DNA from: an uncultured beta proteobacterium
GTDB taxonomy: Bacteria > Pseudomonadota > Gammaproteobacteria > Burkholderiales > SG8-39
NCBI GenBank assembly: GCA_903859155.1
Contig: CAIOLO010000100.1
Location: 1-64,000, forward strand
Direction: 5' to 3'
DNA: 64,000 bases
The notes beneath the pieces were generated by a model, which did not search any database, was not told the DNA's origin, and worked only from the letters and a program-made list of their open reading frames with translations. Made by a program: the position numbers and the translations under genes. Positions within the stretch are counted from its first letter, which is position 1; each line of letters opens with the position of its first letter. Shown here piece by piece: positions 35,090 through 43,653 of this stretch.

Positions 35090-35446
35090 TTAGTCACCTG
35101 CATGCGATACGCGGCGGCGACGGGGCGCACGCTGGTGCTCACTGAGCCACTCCTTAAGGGCGGTGTTCATCCGAGTTTGCCAGCCTGGACCATCAGCGCG
35201 AAATGCCGCGAGAACCTCGGGGTCGATACGAATAGCGACCTGTTCCTTAGTGGGATTCTTGTTCTTTCCACGGGCTTTTCGCAACGTCCCAATTGTTGCC
35301 GCGACTCCTCCACCCGGCGTGACAACCCCGTGACTCCAATCGATTCCGTCGGGAGGTGCGGGTGGTGCGGCTGCCGCTTTTGCGGCAGCGACTTGCTTTG
35401 GACTAAATATTTTCAAAATATCCTTGGATTTGTGAGCGGTCTGCAT
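35090..35446 (-). CDS. brnA: BrnA family antitoxin
   Basis: A 118-aa protein with a C-terminal ribbon-helix-helix of the BrnA type (VAIRIDPEVLAAFRADGPGWQTRMN, residues about 70-94). BrnA binds BrnT and represses its own operon. The N-terminus (residues 1-65) is low-complexity and rich in Ala, Pro and Gly. It overlaps the toxin gene by 44 nt, with the toxin first, as is usual for brnTA. Confidence 0.85.
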   Translation of the reverse strand: MQTAHKSKDILKIFSPKQVAAAKAAAAPPAPPDGIDWSHGVVTPGGGVAATIGTLRKARGKNKNPTKEQVAIRIDPEVLAAFRADGPGWQTRMNTALKEWLSEHQRAPRRRRVSHAGD

Positions 35447-35669
35447 AACGGCACGAAATCAAATGAGCGGCGTCTTGCCTCTCTGTCCACACCAGAAAAA
35501 TGATCCGTCCGCGCCACATAGCCAAACTTTGCATCCGCAGTTCGCCGTAAGCCTCGCGATCATCTTCCACCGTGATCATCGGAGAATCGAAAGCGCTCTC
35601 AAGAGCCGCTAGATCAATGCCGTGCTTCTTGAGATTGGATTTGCGCTTGGGCTCGTCCCAGGTGATCAT
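35403..35669 (-). CDS. brnT: BrnT family toxin
   Basis: An 88-aa RelE-fold ribonuclease toxin. Family features seen: ITWDEPKRKSNLKKHGIDLA at the N-terminus, a central beta region and the C-terminal IISCRYADR-like segment (LISCRYADRSQI). It is encoded before and overlapping brnA. No genes for partners other than BrnA are near. An A/T-rich promoter-like region (GTAGATGCATTTTGATATTATG) lies just upstream at about 35680-35702. Confidence 0.85.
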   Translation of the reverse strand: MITWDEPKRKSNLKKHGIDLAALESAFDSPMITVEDDREAYGELRMQSLAMWRGRIIFLVWTERQDAAHLISCRYADRSQIQGYFENI

Positions 35670-35879
35670 TAGGCAAAATGTAGATGCATTTTGATATTAT
35701 GTCAAGGATCTGACCAATCTCGTCGACTTCGTCTTCGATAATTGGGAGCATGGTGCTTGACACCAATGCGGTCATCTCCGCGGCTAAATCTGCTCGTTTG
35801 CACTCCTGTCTGGCCGACAACGCACATGCGAACGATGTGGTTCATTCGTCACCTAATTGTGGAATCTACAGCGAGCGCG

Positions 35880-37961
35880 CTACGCCTCCTGTGCTTTCTG
35901 CATCTCCCGCAACCAGCGCTCCGCCCTCACGCGCAATTCATCGCGCGCAACCGCCCCCATCGGGATGGGGTCGAAGCGAAGGCGGTAGTGCAGATTGGCA
36001 ATAGCTCGCAATTCCTCCACACGCAGTTCATTCCGCAGAATTGATTTCTCCTGCAGCTCATCGCTCTTGCTAACCGCTGCACCAACGAGTGCGATTCGCG
36101 CTAACCACTCCGAAACCGGCTCGGAAGAATTGCGCCCGAGGCTGCGCGCGGCAAGCCACTTCTCGATCCGATAGAACTCCGAGTCCGCGCCATTGACGAT
36201 TACCGCAGCCTTCGCGCCGCGGACATCGGCCTCCATGCGCCGCGCCGGCCGCCGCAAAATACTCCACGCAAGCCCGGCAAACAGCACCGCCAGCAACCCC
36301 AGCAGCACCGGCCGCGGGAGCGCATCCTCGTCGGCCGTCTGATAGCGGCCCCAGGCAAAGCGGATCCACGACCAGGCATCGGTGATGGTCTCCCAGGCAC
36401 TGCCCTTGCCGCCCTCGATCTCGAACCACTGCGGCGGCGTGTTGTCGATGTCCACCCAGGCGCCGTCGATCCAGGCGCGCGCCCAGGCATGCGCATGGCG
36501 TTCGCGCACCAGGTAGTCGTCGCCGGCGCTCTTCTCCTGCACCGAAAAGCCGGTGGCATAGCGCGCCGCGATGCCGGCCTCGCGCAACAACAAGGTGGTG
36601 GCGCTGGCGAAATATTCGCAATGGCCGGCATGCGTTCTGGTGAGAAACGCCGACAGCGGCGTGGGCGCGTTGGGCGAGGAGGCTTCCAGCCAGGTGGAGT
36701 AGCGGAACTGCCCGGCGAAAAACAATGCGATCCGGCGGCGCGCTTCCGCAGCATCGATGCCATGCAGGCCGAGTTCGGCGGCGATGGCGCGAATGGTTTC
36801 CCGCTCCTTCGCGGGCACGCGATAATCGGCCTCCTCCGGTGCACTTTCGATCGCCGCACCCGGTCCGCGATGCGCCCGGTAGCGCATGAACCCCGGCGCG
36901 GTCTCCACGCTGGTGCTGCCCAGGCGGCTGCGACGCACCTCGGCCGGCGGCAGGCCATCCAGCAGCACCGTGCCCATCGGCAGTGAAAGAATGGTTTTGC
37001 CGTTGCGCGCGTATTCCAGCACCTCGACCGCGCTGTCGCGCCCCTGCGGCGGAGTGCTGCCCGCATCTGCCATGACACCGGCGGCCTCGCGCATCGGCCA
37101 TCCTGCCGCCGGCTCGCCGGGCAGCGCATCAAAATTCACCGGCCGCGCAATCCAGCTTGGCGAAGAAAACACGTTGTAGCTGGCGCGATGCAGCAGCAAC
37201 GGCGTGCGCTGCCCTGCGGGCAGGCGCACCCGCAGCAGAATCCGCTCCGACTGCTTGAGTTCGCCGATGGTGCCGATGTCGGTATGGGTGCGAAACGGAT
37301 TGGTGTGCGCCGAACGATCGACCAGATCGCCAACCCATTCGGTGAGCGCGCCCTGCAGGTGATTCAAGCCGATGTGGCCGGCATAGCCCATGACACTGGC
37401 CAGCATCAGCATCAGGAACGGGACGATGCGGTGATAGCGGCGCGAGCGCAGGTTCCACAGCGACCACGCGGCGAACACCGCGGCACCCGCATAGAACATC
37501 TCGTCGCGCACATTGGCGGTGGCCGCCGCCAGCACGCAGACCGCCACATAGACGAAACCGAAATCCACGCGCAGGCCGGACTTGGGCCGCGCGCGCAGGG
37601 TCAGCAGCAACACGCCCAGATCGAGCGGCGCGCGCACCAGGTAGGCCTGCGCCAGCGCCAGCGGCGCGAGCGTCAGCGGCAACCACTGCGCCACGCCGAT
37701 CACGGTGCGCGCGGCGCGCGGCGCCTCCAGCGTCACCAGGAACCAGGCAGCCACCGCGATCAGCGCCAGCGAAGAAAGATCGGCGAAACGGTTGATGCCC
37801 TGCTCATCCAGAATCCACGCGGGCCTCCAGGCCGCCCTCGCTTCGATGGCTGCCGCCAGCGGCAGCGCCAGCGCCAGCCAGCCGGTCTGCCATCCCCAGA
37901 ACAGCACTGCCGCGCCGACCATGCCAAAGGGTGTGCTCACTGAGCCGACAGGCGCATTCAT
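35880..37961 (-). CDS. Transglutaminase-like membrane protein (TgpA type)
   Basis: A 693-aa protein with an N-terminal DUF3488-type block of about six to seven membrane helices (residues 10-205) and a periplasmic transglutaminase core. Catalytic Cys448 sits in THAGHCEYFAS, His491 in HAHAWARAW and Asp506 in VDIDNTPP. A C-terminal helix (PRPVLLGLLAVLFAGLAW, about residue 545) and a cytoplasmic tail with a DUF4129-like ending follow. It is the third gene of a moxR-DUF58-tgpA operon, overlapping DUF58 by 4 nt. In Pseudomonas TgpA is essential, but the substrate is unknown. Confidence 0.87.
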   Translation of the reverse strand: MNAPVGSVSTPFGMVGAAVLFWGWQTGWLALALPLAAAIEARAAWRPAWILDEQGINRFADLSSLALIAVAAWFLVTLEAPRAARTVIGVAQWLPLTLAPLALAQAYLVRAPLDLGVLLLTLRARPKSGLRVDFGFVYVAVCVLAAATANVRDEMFYAGAAVFAAWSLWNLRSRRYHRIVPFLMLMLASVMGYAGHIGLNHLQGALTEWVGDLVDRSAHTNPFRTHTDIGTIGELKQSERILLRVRLPAGQRTPLLLHRASYNVFSSPSWIARPVNFDALPGEPAAGWPMREAAGVMADAGSTPPQGRDSAVEVLEYARNGKTILSLPMGTVLLDGLPPAEVRRSRLGSTSVETAPGFMRYRAHRGPGAAIESAPEEADYRVPAKERETIRAIAAELGLHGIDAAEARRRIALFFAGQFRYSTWLEASSPNAPTPLSAFLTRTHAGHCEYFASATTLLLREAGIAARYATGFSVQEKSAGDDYLVRERHAHAWARAWIDGAWVDIDNTPPQWFEIEGGKGSAWETITDAWSWIRFAWGRYQTADEDALPRPVLLGLLAVLFAGLAWSILRRPARRMEADVRGAKAAVIVNGADSEFYRIEKWLAARSLGRNSSEPVSEWLARIALVGAAVSKSDELQEKSILRNELRVEELRAIANLHYRLRFDPIPMGAVARDELRVRAERWLREMQKAQEA

Positions 37962-39280
37962 ATTTCGAGCAGGTCCTGCTGCACGCTGCCGATACGCAGG
38001 CGCCGAACTCCGAGCGCCGGATCGATTGCCACCCCGCCTTCGACCACGGCAAGCGCGAGCACCTGCAGGCCGGCGCGCCGCAACGACAGCAGCAACTCAT
38101 GCCGCGCCTCGTCCCAGCCGGCCAGCACCAGGATGCAGCCGGCCAGGCCGCCGCCGCGCTCCAGGATCGCGGATTCCAGCCGGGTGAGCGCATCCTTCCC
38201 GGCCATGCGCACCCCGGCCAGCACCTCGAGCAGGTGCTCGGTGCGCAGCAGTCCGCGCCCGGCTGTATATACATGCGTCTGCTCGCCGACAAACAGCATG
38301 TCGAGCAGGCACTCCTGGGTATCCAGCGTGTAGACAAAGGAAGCCGCCACCGACACCGCCTCCTCGAAGGCCTGCTCACCCGCCTCGGTGAAGGCGGTAT
38401 CGAGCGCCAGCGCGTGGCGCTCGAAATATTCGCTGTGGAATTCCTTTACGATGGGCTTGCCGGTGCGGGCAAAACTCTTCCAGTGAATGCGCTGCAGCGC
38501 GTCGCCGGGCCGGTAGTCGCGCAGTCCGAAAAATTCCTCCGAATCCCCCGACGAGGCCGCCTGGGCGACGCCACCTGGCTGGTAACGACGCTGCCCGGGG
38601 AGCGTGACGGGCGGCAGGCGGTAGCGGCGCGGCAGCACCAGCACCGATTGCGGCGCGCTGGCGCGAAAAAAAGCGCGGCACAGCCGCAGCGGATCGGTGC
38701 GCGCGATGCTGACAGCGGAAAACCGCACCACGCCGCGCCGGCGCGCGGTCATGCGCATGTTCACTGTCGTCTCCGCTCCGGGGGGCACCGCGGCCATCTC
38801 GCGCGGTTCCACAGAGCCGTTGCGGCGCTCGGCCAGCAGCCAGGTCCACAGGTAAAACCCCATGGCGGTGTCCAGCCGGTTGCGCCTGACACCCGGTTCG
38901 CGTGCCCGGATGAACTCCTCGCGGCTGGGGAGCGTGTAATCCAGATCCTCGAACAGTGTCAGGCCGCGCTCCTCGCCGCGGTTGAGATTGCGCACCTGCA
39001 AACGGTACTCGAGCGGCTCGCCGGCCGTGGCAAAGCGCGGCAGGTCGCGCCTCACCGCAAAGCGGCTGCGATACAGCAACGAGGCGGCAACCGCCAGAAG
39101 CAGCAGCGAGACCAGATAGGTGAAGCCGCGATAGGCCGTGGTCTGCTCGGTGTCGACGCCGAATATCCCGAATGCAATCATCGCCGCCATGAGCATGCGG
39201 CCGACGCCGGTGAAGCGGCGTTCGTACCATTGCGAAAACCGGGAGAAACGCCGGAAGGAGTAGTAAAAAAGCGTGCGCAT
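37958..39280 (-). CDS. DUF58 domain protein
   Basis: A 440-aa protein with two N-terminal membrane helices (residues about 25-65) and a C-terminal DUF58 domain recognised by FFGLRDYRPGDALQRIHWKSFARTG at about residue 270-294, where the family motif R-x-Y-x-x-G-D-x-x-R-x-I-x-W appears. DUF58 proteins have a VWA-like fold and pair with MoxR ATPases. ATG at 39280 follows the MoxR stop by 19 nt; the in-frame extension upstream lies in moxR and is not used. Confidence 0.87.
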   Translation of the reverse strand: MRTLFYYSFRRFSRFSQWYERRFTGVGRMLMAAMIAFGIFGVDTEQTTAYRGFTYLVSLLLLAVAASLLYRSRFAVRRDLPRFATAGEPLEYRLQVRNLNRGEERGLTLFEDLDYTLPSREEFIRAREPGVRRNRLDTAMGFYLWTWLLAERRNGSVEPREMAAVPPGAETTVNMRMTARRRGVVRFSAVSIARTDPLRLCRAFFRASAPQSVLVLPRRYRLPPVTLPGQRRYQPGGVAQAASSGDSEEFFGLRDYRPGDALQRIHWKSFARTGKPIVKEFHSEYFERHALALDTAFTEAGEQAFEEAVSVAASFVYTLDTQECLLDMLFVGEQTHVYTAGRGLLRTEHLLEVLAGVRMAGKDALTRLESAILERGGGLAGCILVLAGWDEARHELLLSLRRAGLQVLALAVVEGGVAIDPALGVRRLRIGSVQQDLLEI

Positions 39281-39299
39281 GGCCGCCGAGCGTTCCCGC

Positions 39300-40244
39300 C
39301 TAGGCCGGCACCGGCAGTTTCTCGAGCAACTCTTCGACCAGCTTGCGCCCTGTAGCACCGGAGAACTTCGCCTGCGGATCAATAACCAGCCGGTGGGCAA
39401 TGACCGCCACCGCCATCTCGCGCACATGTTCCGGGTGAACAAACGCCGCATCGTCGAACAGGGCCAGCGCCTGCGCGGTGCGCGTCAGCGCGATCGAAGC
39501 GCGCGGCCCGGCACCCAGGGACACCCCGGCCGCGCTGCGCGTCGCGCGCACCAGCTCGACCGCATAGGCGCGCACTTCGGCCGATACGCGCACACTCCCG
39601 ACCGCCGCGCGCAGCGCGGCGATGTCCGCCGGGCTCACGCAGGCCGCAAGCGCGGCCAGCGGATGCACCAGTTCCTGCGAGGCCACCACCTCGGCTTCGG
39701 TCTGCGCGTCCACATAACCCAGGGAAAGGCACACCGCGAAGCGGTCCATCTGCGCTTCCGGCAGCGGGTAGGTGCCGCGAAACTCCACCGGATTCTGCGT
39801 CGCGATGACAAAGAAATCGTCGAGCTTCCAGGTCCTGCCTTCAATCGACACCTGGCCCTCGGCCATCACCTCGAGCAGCGCCGACTGGGTGCGCGGCGAA
39901 GCGCGGTTGATCTCATCGGCCAGCAGGATGTGGGTGAATATCGGCCCCTGGTGAAACTCGAAACTCTGGTCGCGCGGGTTGTAGACCGAGACGCCGAGAA
40001 TGTCCGAGGGCAGCAAATCGGGCGTGAACTGCACCCTCTTGAAATTCGCGCCGCCCGACACCGCGAGTGCCTTGGCGAGCGTGGTCTTGCCGGTCCCGGG
40101 CAGGTCCTCGAGCAGCACGTGCCCCCCCGATGCATAGGCGGCGAGCAGCCGCCGCAACACCCCTGCCTGCCCGCGAATCACGCGGCCGATATTGGCGTGG
40201 ATGGCCTCAAAAGTGCTTTTCGGTGAATTCAATGGTGCGTTCAA
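39300..40244 (-). CDS. MoxR-type AAA+ ATPase
   Basis: A 314-aa AAA+ protein. Walker A is GTGKTT (context LEDLPGTGKTTLA), Walker B ILLADEINRASP, sensor 1 ATQNPVEFRGTYPLPEAQMDRF. These are the hallmarks of the MoxR family, which remodels or matures partner proteins, here presumably the DUF58 and transglutaminase products. The start is read as TTG at 40244 with GGAG upstream; an internal start is also possible since the first 12 residues are unconserved. Confidence 0.88.
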   Translation of the reverse strand: MNAPLNSPKSTFEAIHANIGRVIRGQAGVLRRLLAAYASGGHVLLEDLPGTGKTTLAKALAVSGGANFKRVQFTPDLLPSDILGVSVYNPRDQSFEFHQGPIFTHILLADEINRASPRTQSALLEVMAEGQVSIEGRTWKLDDFFVIATQNPVEFRGTYPLPEAQMDRFAVCLSLGYVDAQTEAEVVASQELVHPLAALAACVSPADIAALRAAVGSVRVSAEVRAYAVELVRATRSAAGVSLGAGPRASIALTRTAQALALFDDAAFVHPEHVREMAVAVIAHRLVIDPQAKFSGATGRKLVEELLEKLPVPA

Positions 40245-40346
40245 TGGTGCGGCTCCGATTCAAATGCCGGCGATTACGCAGGCTTCCATGTTACGCAAGG
40301 CGCCGCGCGCAGATGCTCATAGACCGCATCTCCACCGCGACACCTG

Positions 40347-41051
40347 TCACCCGCGCGGCGTGCACTTCGCCTGGAAATTCTCCAGGCGAAAGTACTCCTC
40401 CGGCGTATCCACCAACGCCTGGCGCCTGGCCGATTCGGCCGCGCCGCGCTCAAGATAGGGTTGCAAAATGGCCGCGGCGCGCTGCCGGATGCTGGTCTCG
40501 CCGGCCTCGGCGCTGTCGAAATACTGAATCCGATCGCCCAGTTGCTCGCGCAGCTCGTCGCGCACCTCCAGCGCCATCTGGTCCAGATATTTCTGGTAGA
40601 CGCTGATGTGCTTTTTTTCGTGGTCCATGGTGATGTCGAATTCGCAGCTGCCGGCCGGATGCTCGCGGGCGACGTAGAGCGTGGTGGGCTTGAAGGCGAG
40701 CGTGAGCTTGAGCGAAGGCCGCATGCAATAACGGCCCGAGAGCGGCTTGACGATGCCCGGGGCGGTAAATTCGACCGCCCCGGTGAGCTTTGTCTCCACC
40801 AGGCCCAGTACCATGCGGCCCGCGGTGGCCGCACCGCCGGCCCCCAGTTGCTCGATGGAACGGCTGAAGTCCGGCTGGACCTCGATGTCTTCGGCGACGA
40901 CTTCCACTTTGGCAGACGGCAGCCGCTTCTCGCAGACGCCCTCGAACGCACTGATGTAATCACAACTGCCCAGCGGCAGGGCCAGCGCGACAATGATCGA
41001 GCGCGAAAGAATATTGCGGTACCGGGATAGAGCGTGCATAGCACCGATCAT
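40347..41051 (-). CDS. Putative lipoprotein with HExxH motif (metalloprotease-like)
   Basis: A 234-aa protein with an N-terminal signal (RSIIVALALPLGSC) whose Cys after LGS is a lipobox candidate, so it is probably membrane anchored. A mid-domain pattern MDHEKKHISVYQ contains HEKKH, which fits a zincin HExxH site, and the flanking VAREHPAGSCEF and EVRDELREQLG are helical. I do not recognise a curated family beyond resemblance to DUF922-like proteins. It is upstream of moxR on the same strand, 102 nt away, so a role in the same envelope module is possible. Confidence 0.6.
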   Translation of the reverse strand: MIGAMHALSRYRNILSRSIIVALALPLGSCDYISAFEGVCEKRLPSAKVEVVAEDIEVQPDFSRSIEQLGAGGAATAGRMVLGLVETKLTGAVEFTAPGIVKPLSGRYCMRPSLKLTLAFKPTTLYVAREHPAGSCEFDITMDHEKKHISVYQKYLDQMALEVRDELREQLGDRIQYFDSAEAGETSIRQRAAAILQPYLERGAAESARRQALVDTPEEYFRLENFQAKCTPRG

Positions 41052-41075
41052 AGAGGGAATTACCCCGGCCTGTCC

Positions 41076-41864
41076 TCAGGGCAACCGCTTCACGCTGACC
41101 TGACAACCCCACAGCTTGGTCATGACGGGCATGACATCGAGCGTGGCGCCGCTGGTCCAGAAGCGCTCGGTTCCGGGTGCGTCGCCCGCGCGCAGCAGGC
41201 CCGCCGATTCCAGGCGGCGGCGCAATTCGCGCGCCACGGCATGCGCCGGGTCGATCACCGCAACATCCGGTCCCGCCGCGGCACGAATGACACTCAGCAG
41301 AAACGGGTAATGGGTACACCCCAGAACGATGGTGTCGGCCCCTTGCGCGAGCAGCGGCTCGAGGTAAGCCGCAACCATGGCCTGCGTGGCAGCACCATGC
41401 AGATCGCCTTTTTCCACCTGCTCCACCAGTCCCGGGCAGGCCTGCGCCAGGATGCGCACCCCCTGGCCGTGCCTCTCGGCCAGGCGCGAAAAGTTCTCAC
41501 TGGCCAGCGTCTGGCTGGTGGCCAGGATGCCGATGACCCCGGAGCGCGACTGTGCGGCGGCGGGCTTGACGGCCGGTTCAATGGCAATCATCGGCACCGC
41601 ATAGCGCGAGCGCAGCGATTGAATCGCCACCGCGGTCGCGGTATTGCACGCCACCACGATGGCCTTGATCTGCTGGCCGAGAAAAAACTCCACGATGGCC
41701 TGCGCGCGCTCGAGAATGAATTGCGCAGGCCGCTCGCCGTAGGGTGCCGCGCCGGAATCGGCGACATAGAGCAGATGCTCGGCAGGCAGGGCGGTGCGCA
41801 CCTCGCGCAGCACGGAAAGCCCGCCGACCCCGGAATCGAATACGCCTACGCCGGCATCAGCCAT
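41076..41864 (-). CDS. murI: Glutamate racemase
   Basis: MurI makes D-glutamate for peptidoglycan. The 262-aa protein shows VFDSGVGGLSVLREV at the N-terminus, the first catalytic Cys in VACNTATAVA and the second in LGCTHYPFLL. ATG at 41864 is chosen because the conserved region begins immediately after it; an in-frame TTG twelve codons earlier is possible. It stands alone between the lipoprotein gene and the UbiD gene, all on the minus strand. Confidence 0.92.
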   Translation of the reverse strand: MADAGVGVFDSGVGGLSVLREVRTALPAEHLLYVADSGAAPYGERPAQFILERAQAIVEFFLGQQIKAIVVACNTATAVAIQSLRSRYAVPMIAIEPAVKPAAAQSRSGVIGILATSQTLASENFSRLAERHGQGVRILAQACPGLVEQVEKGDLHGAATQAMVAAYLEPLLAQGADTIVLGCTHYPFLLSVIRAAAGPDVAVIDPAHAVARELRRRLESAGLLRAGDAPGTERFWTSGATLDVMPVMTKLWGCQVSVKRLP

Positions 41865-42036
41865 TGACACAAGCGGGCCTTTGTCATTTTGGTTCGCCAA
41901 TGCAGCAGTCTATCAGAGTAAAAAGTTTAACTTATTTTAGACATTGACAAGCATTGGCGTGCCATTTAAGCCATTTCAAAATCAGATTTGACAACCGTGG
42001 TGAGCCTGCTGCATGCCACTGACGCCCCGGAATGGA

Positions 42037-43563
42037 TCAGGTCAGGCACCACAGTCCGTCGGGCGTGCGGTCGACGGCGCGCTGTTCGCGCATCACATCC
42101 AGCTCCAGGGTCAGCGCGCGGCCATCGGTGGTGCCGGCAGCCTCCATGAGCTGGTAGAAGTGCTTCGGGCCGGAGGCCAGCGCTTCCCGCAACGATTGCC
42201 TGGTTGCCGCGGGTTTGAGCTTCGGCGCAAAGGAGAGCAGGCTTTCGATTTTCGGCGCGGCATTGAAGGGCGCGGTGAAGTCGTAGCCCACTTTGGCCAT
42301 CTTGCCCTCGGCGTCGTTGGTGGGGTCCATGGTCAGCGCAAAATGCCCGCCCTCGACCATGATGTCGCGGTCGGCGCGAAAGCGCGTGCATTGCGCCCAA
42401 TCCATGGCCTCGCCGGAGTGCACGTCGACGTCCGGATCGACGACGGTGATCACCCGCATCAGCGGCATCTTGAACAAGGCCGCGATCGCGCGGCGCGCAT
42501 CGCCGGCCGCTTTCTGTTTCAGCGCGACCTTGCACACATGCGCGCCGGTGGCACTCTCGGGGCAATACACGTCGGTGATATCCAGCCCCTCCTGCTTGAG
42601 GATCTGCCACACCCGCGCCTCGGAGCCAAGGCCCGCAACCAGGGAGGCGTCATTGCGCCGGATTTCCGGCCCGCCGTGCAAGACCGTGTGGTGGAGCATG
42701 TCGCTGCGTCGCGTGATGGCGGTGACGTGGAACACCGGGTCCATGTGCATCGGGCCGTAATACCCATAGAGCTCGCCGTACGGACCTTCTTTTTCGGCGT
42801 AACCCAGTTCGTCCAGGTAGCCCTCCAGCACCATTTCCGCATCGGCCGGCACCGGAATGTTGTTGGTGATGCCACGCACCATGGGCAGGGTCTCGCCGCG
42901 CAGCGCGGCCACCAGCGCGAATTCGTCAGTCGGTATCCTGATGGAGGCGGACATGAAATCCAGCGGGTGCGCACCGATCACGAAACTCACGGGGAGCCGT
43001 TCCTTCCTTGCCACGGCGGCAAGATAGATGCGCTTCAGGTCAGACAGCTGCGTGATGTTGCAGCGCAACTCCTTTTTGCTTCGCAACATCAGGCGGCGAC
43101 AGCCGACATTGGGTTTGCCGTCGGCAGGATCGACGGTGTAGTCCATGGCCGCGGAGATATAGGGCGCGCCATCGAGCTGATGCTGCAGGTAGAACGGCAG
43201 CTGGGTGAGGTCGATGTCATCGCCCTTCAACACCACCTGATGCACCGGGGCTTCGGCGGAGGCGACTTCGGCAACTTTCTGCGGGGTCTGCAGGCGGCGC
43301 ATGAACTCGGGCAGCACTTTCTTCGGGTCATCCAGCCCGAAAGCCGCCGCCAGGCGGCGGCGGTTGCCGATGAAACCGGCGAAGATCTCGTAGTGCTGCG
43401 GTCCGGCATTCTTGAACAGCACCGCCTTGGGGGAGTTCTCGATGAGAGCAGTGAGATCGGTCATCGCCAGCGCTTGGTCGTGCACCTCGAGCTCGCCGAT
43501 GCGCGCGAGCTGGTCCATGAAAGTGCGCAGGCGGAATTTGTTGTAATCGAAGCTGGTGCTCAT
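42037..43563 (-). CDS. UbiD family decarboxylase
   Basis: A 508-aa UbiD/Fdc-type protein, which uses prenylated FMN made by a UbiX partner (not in this window) for reversible decarboxylation of aromatic or alkenyl acids. The conserved acidic motif reads EKEGPYGELYGYYG, with the Glu of GPYGE in the position of a catalytic Glu of Fdc1. The C-terminal region has VVDPDVDVHSGEAMDWA, the family DxDDV-like loop. ATG at 43563 precedes a recognisable N-terminus (STSFDYNKFRLRTFMDQ). It lies 90 nt downstream of a CocE hydrolase gene, suggesting that an ester or amide is cut and the acid is decarboxylated. Confidence 0.87.
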   Translation of the reverse strand: MSTSFDYNKFRLRTFMDQLARIGELEVHDQALAMTDLTALIENSPKAVLFKNAGPQHYEIFAGFIGNRRRLAAAFGLDDPKKVLPEFMRRLQTPQKVAEVASAEAPVHQVVLKGDDIDLTQLPFYLQHQLDGAPYISAAMDYTVDPADGKPNVGCRRLMLRSKKELRCNITQLSDLKRIYLAAVARKERLPVSFVIGAHPLDFMSASIRIPTDEFALVAALRGETLPMVRGITNNIPVPADAEMVLEGYLDELGYAEKEGPYGELYGYYGPMHMDPVFHVTAITRRSDMLHHTVLHGGPEIRRNDASLVAGLGSEARVWQILKQEGLDITDVYCPESATGAHVCKVALKQKAAGDARRAIAALFKMPLMRVITVVDPDVDVHSGEAMDWAQCTRFRADRDIMVEGGHFALTMDPTNDAEGKMAKVGYDFTAPFNAAPKIESLLSFAPKLKPAATRQSLREALASGPKHFYQLMEAAGTTDGRALTLELDVMREQRAVDRTPDGLWCLT

Positions 43564-43653
43564 GCGTGCCTTTTTTTCTGTCTGATGAATGAATTTGCCG
43601 GTGCCGAGTACTTGTCGCGCCGGCGCATCCACGCCTTGGCATGGATTGTACGT

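Noticed and set aside
35750-36004. Possible PIN-domain toxin start (MVLDTNAVISAAKSA) on the plus strand
   Set aside because: Only about 12 residues look PIN-like; the frame then runs antisense into the transglutaminase gene with no further conserved acidic residues. A small remnant cannot be excluded.
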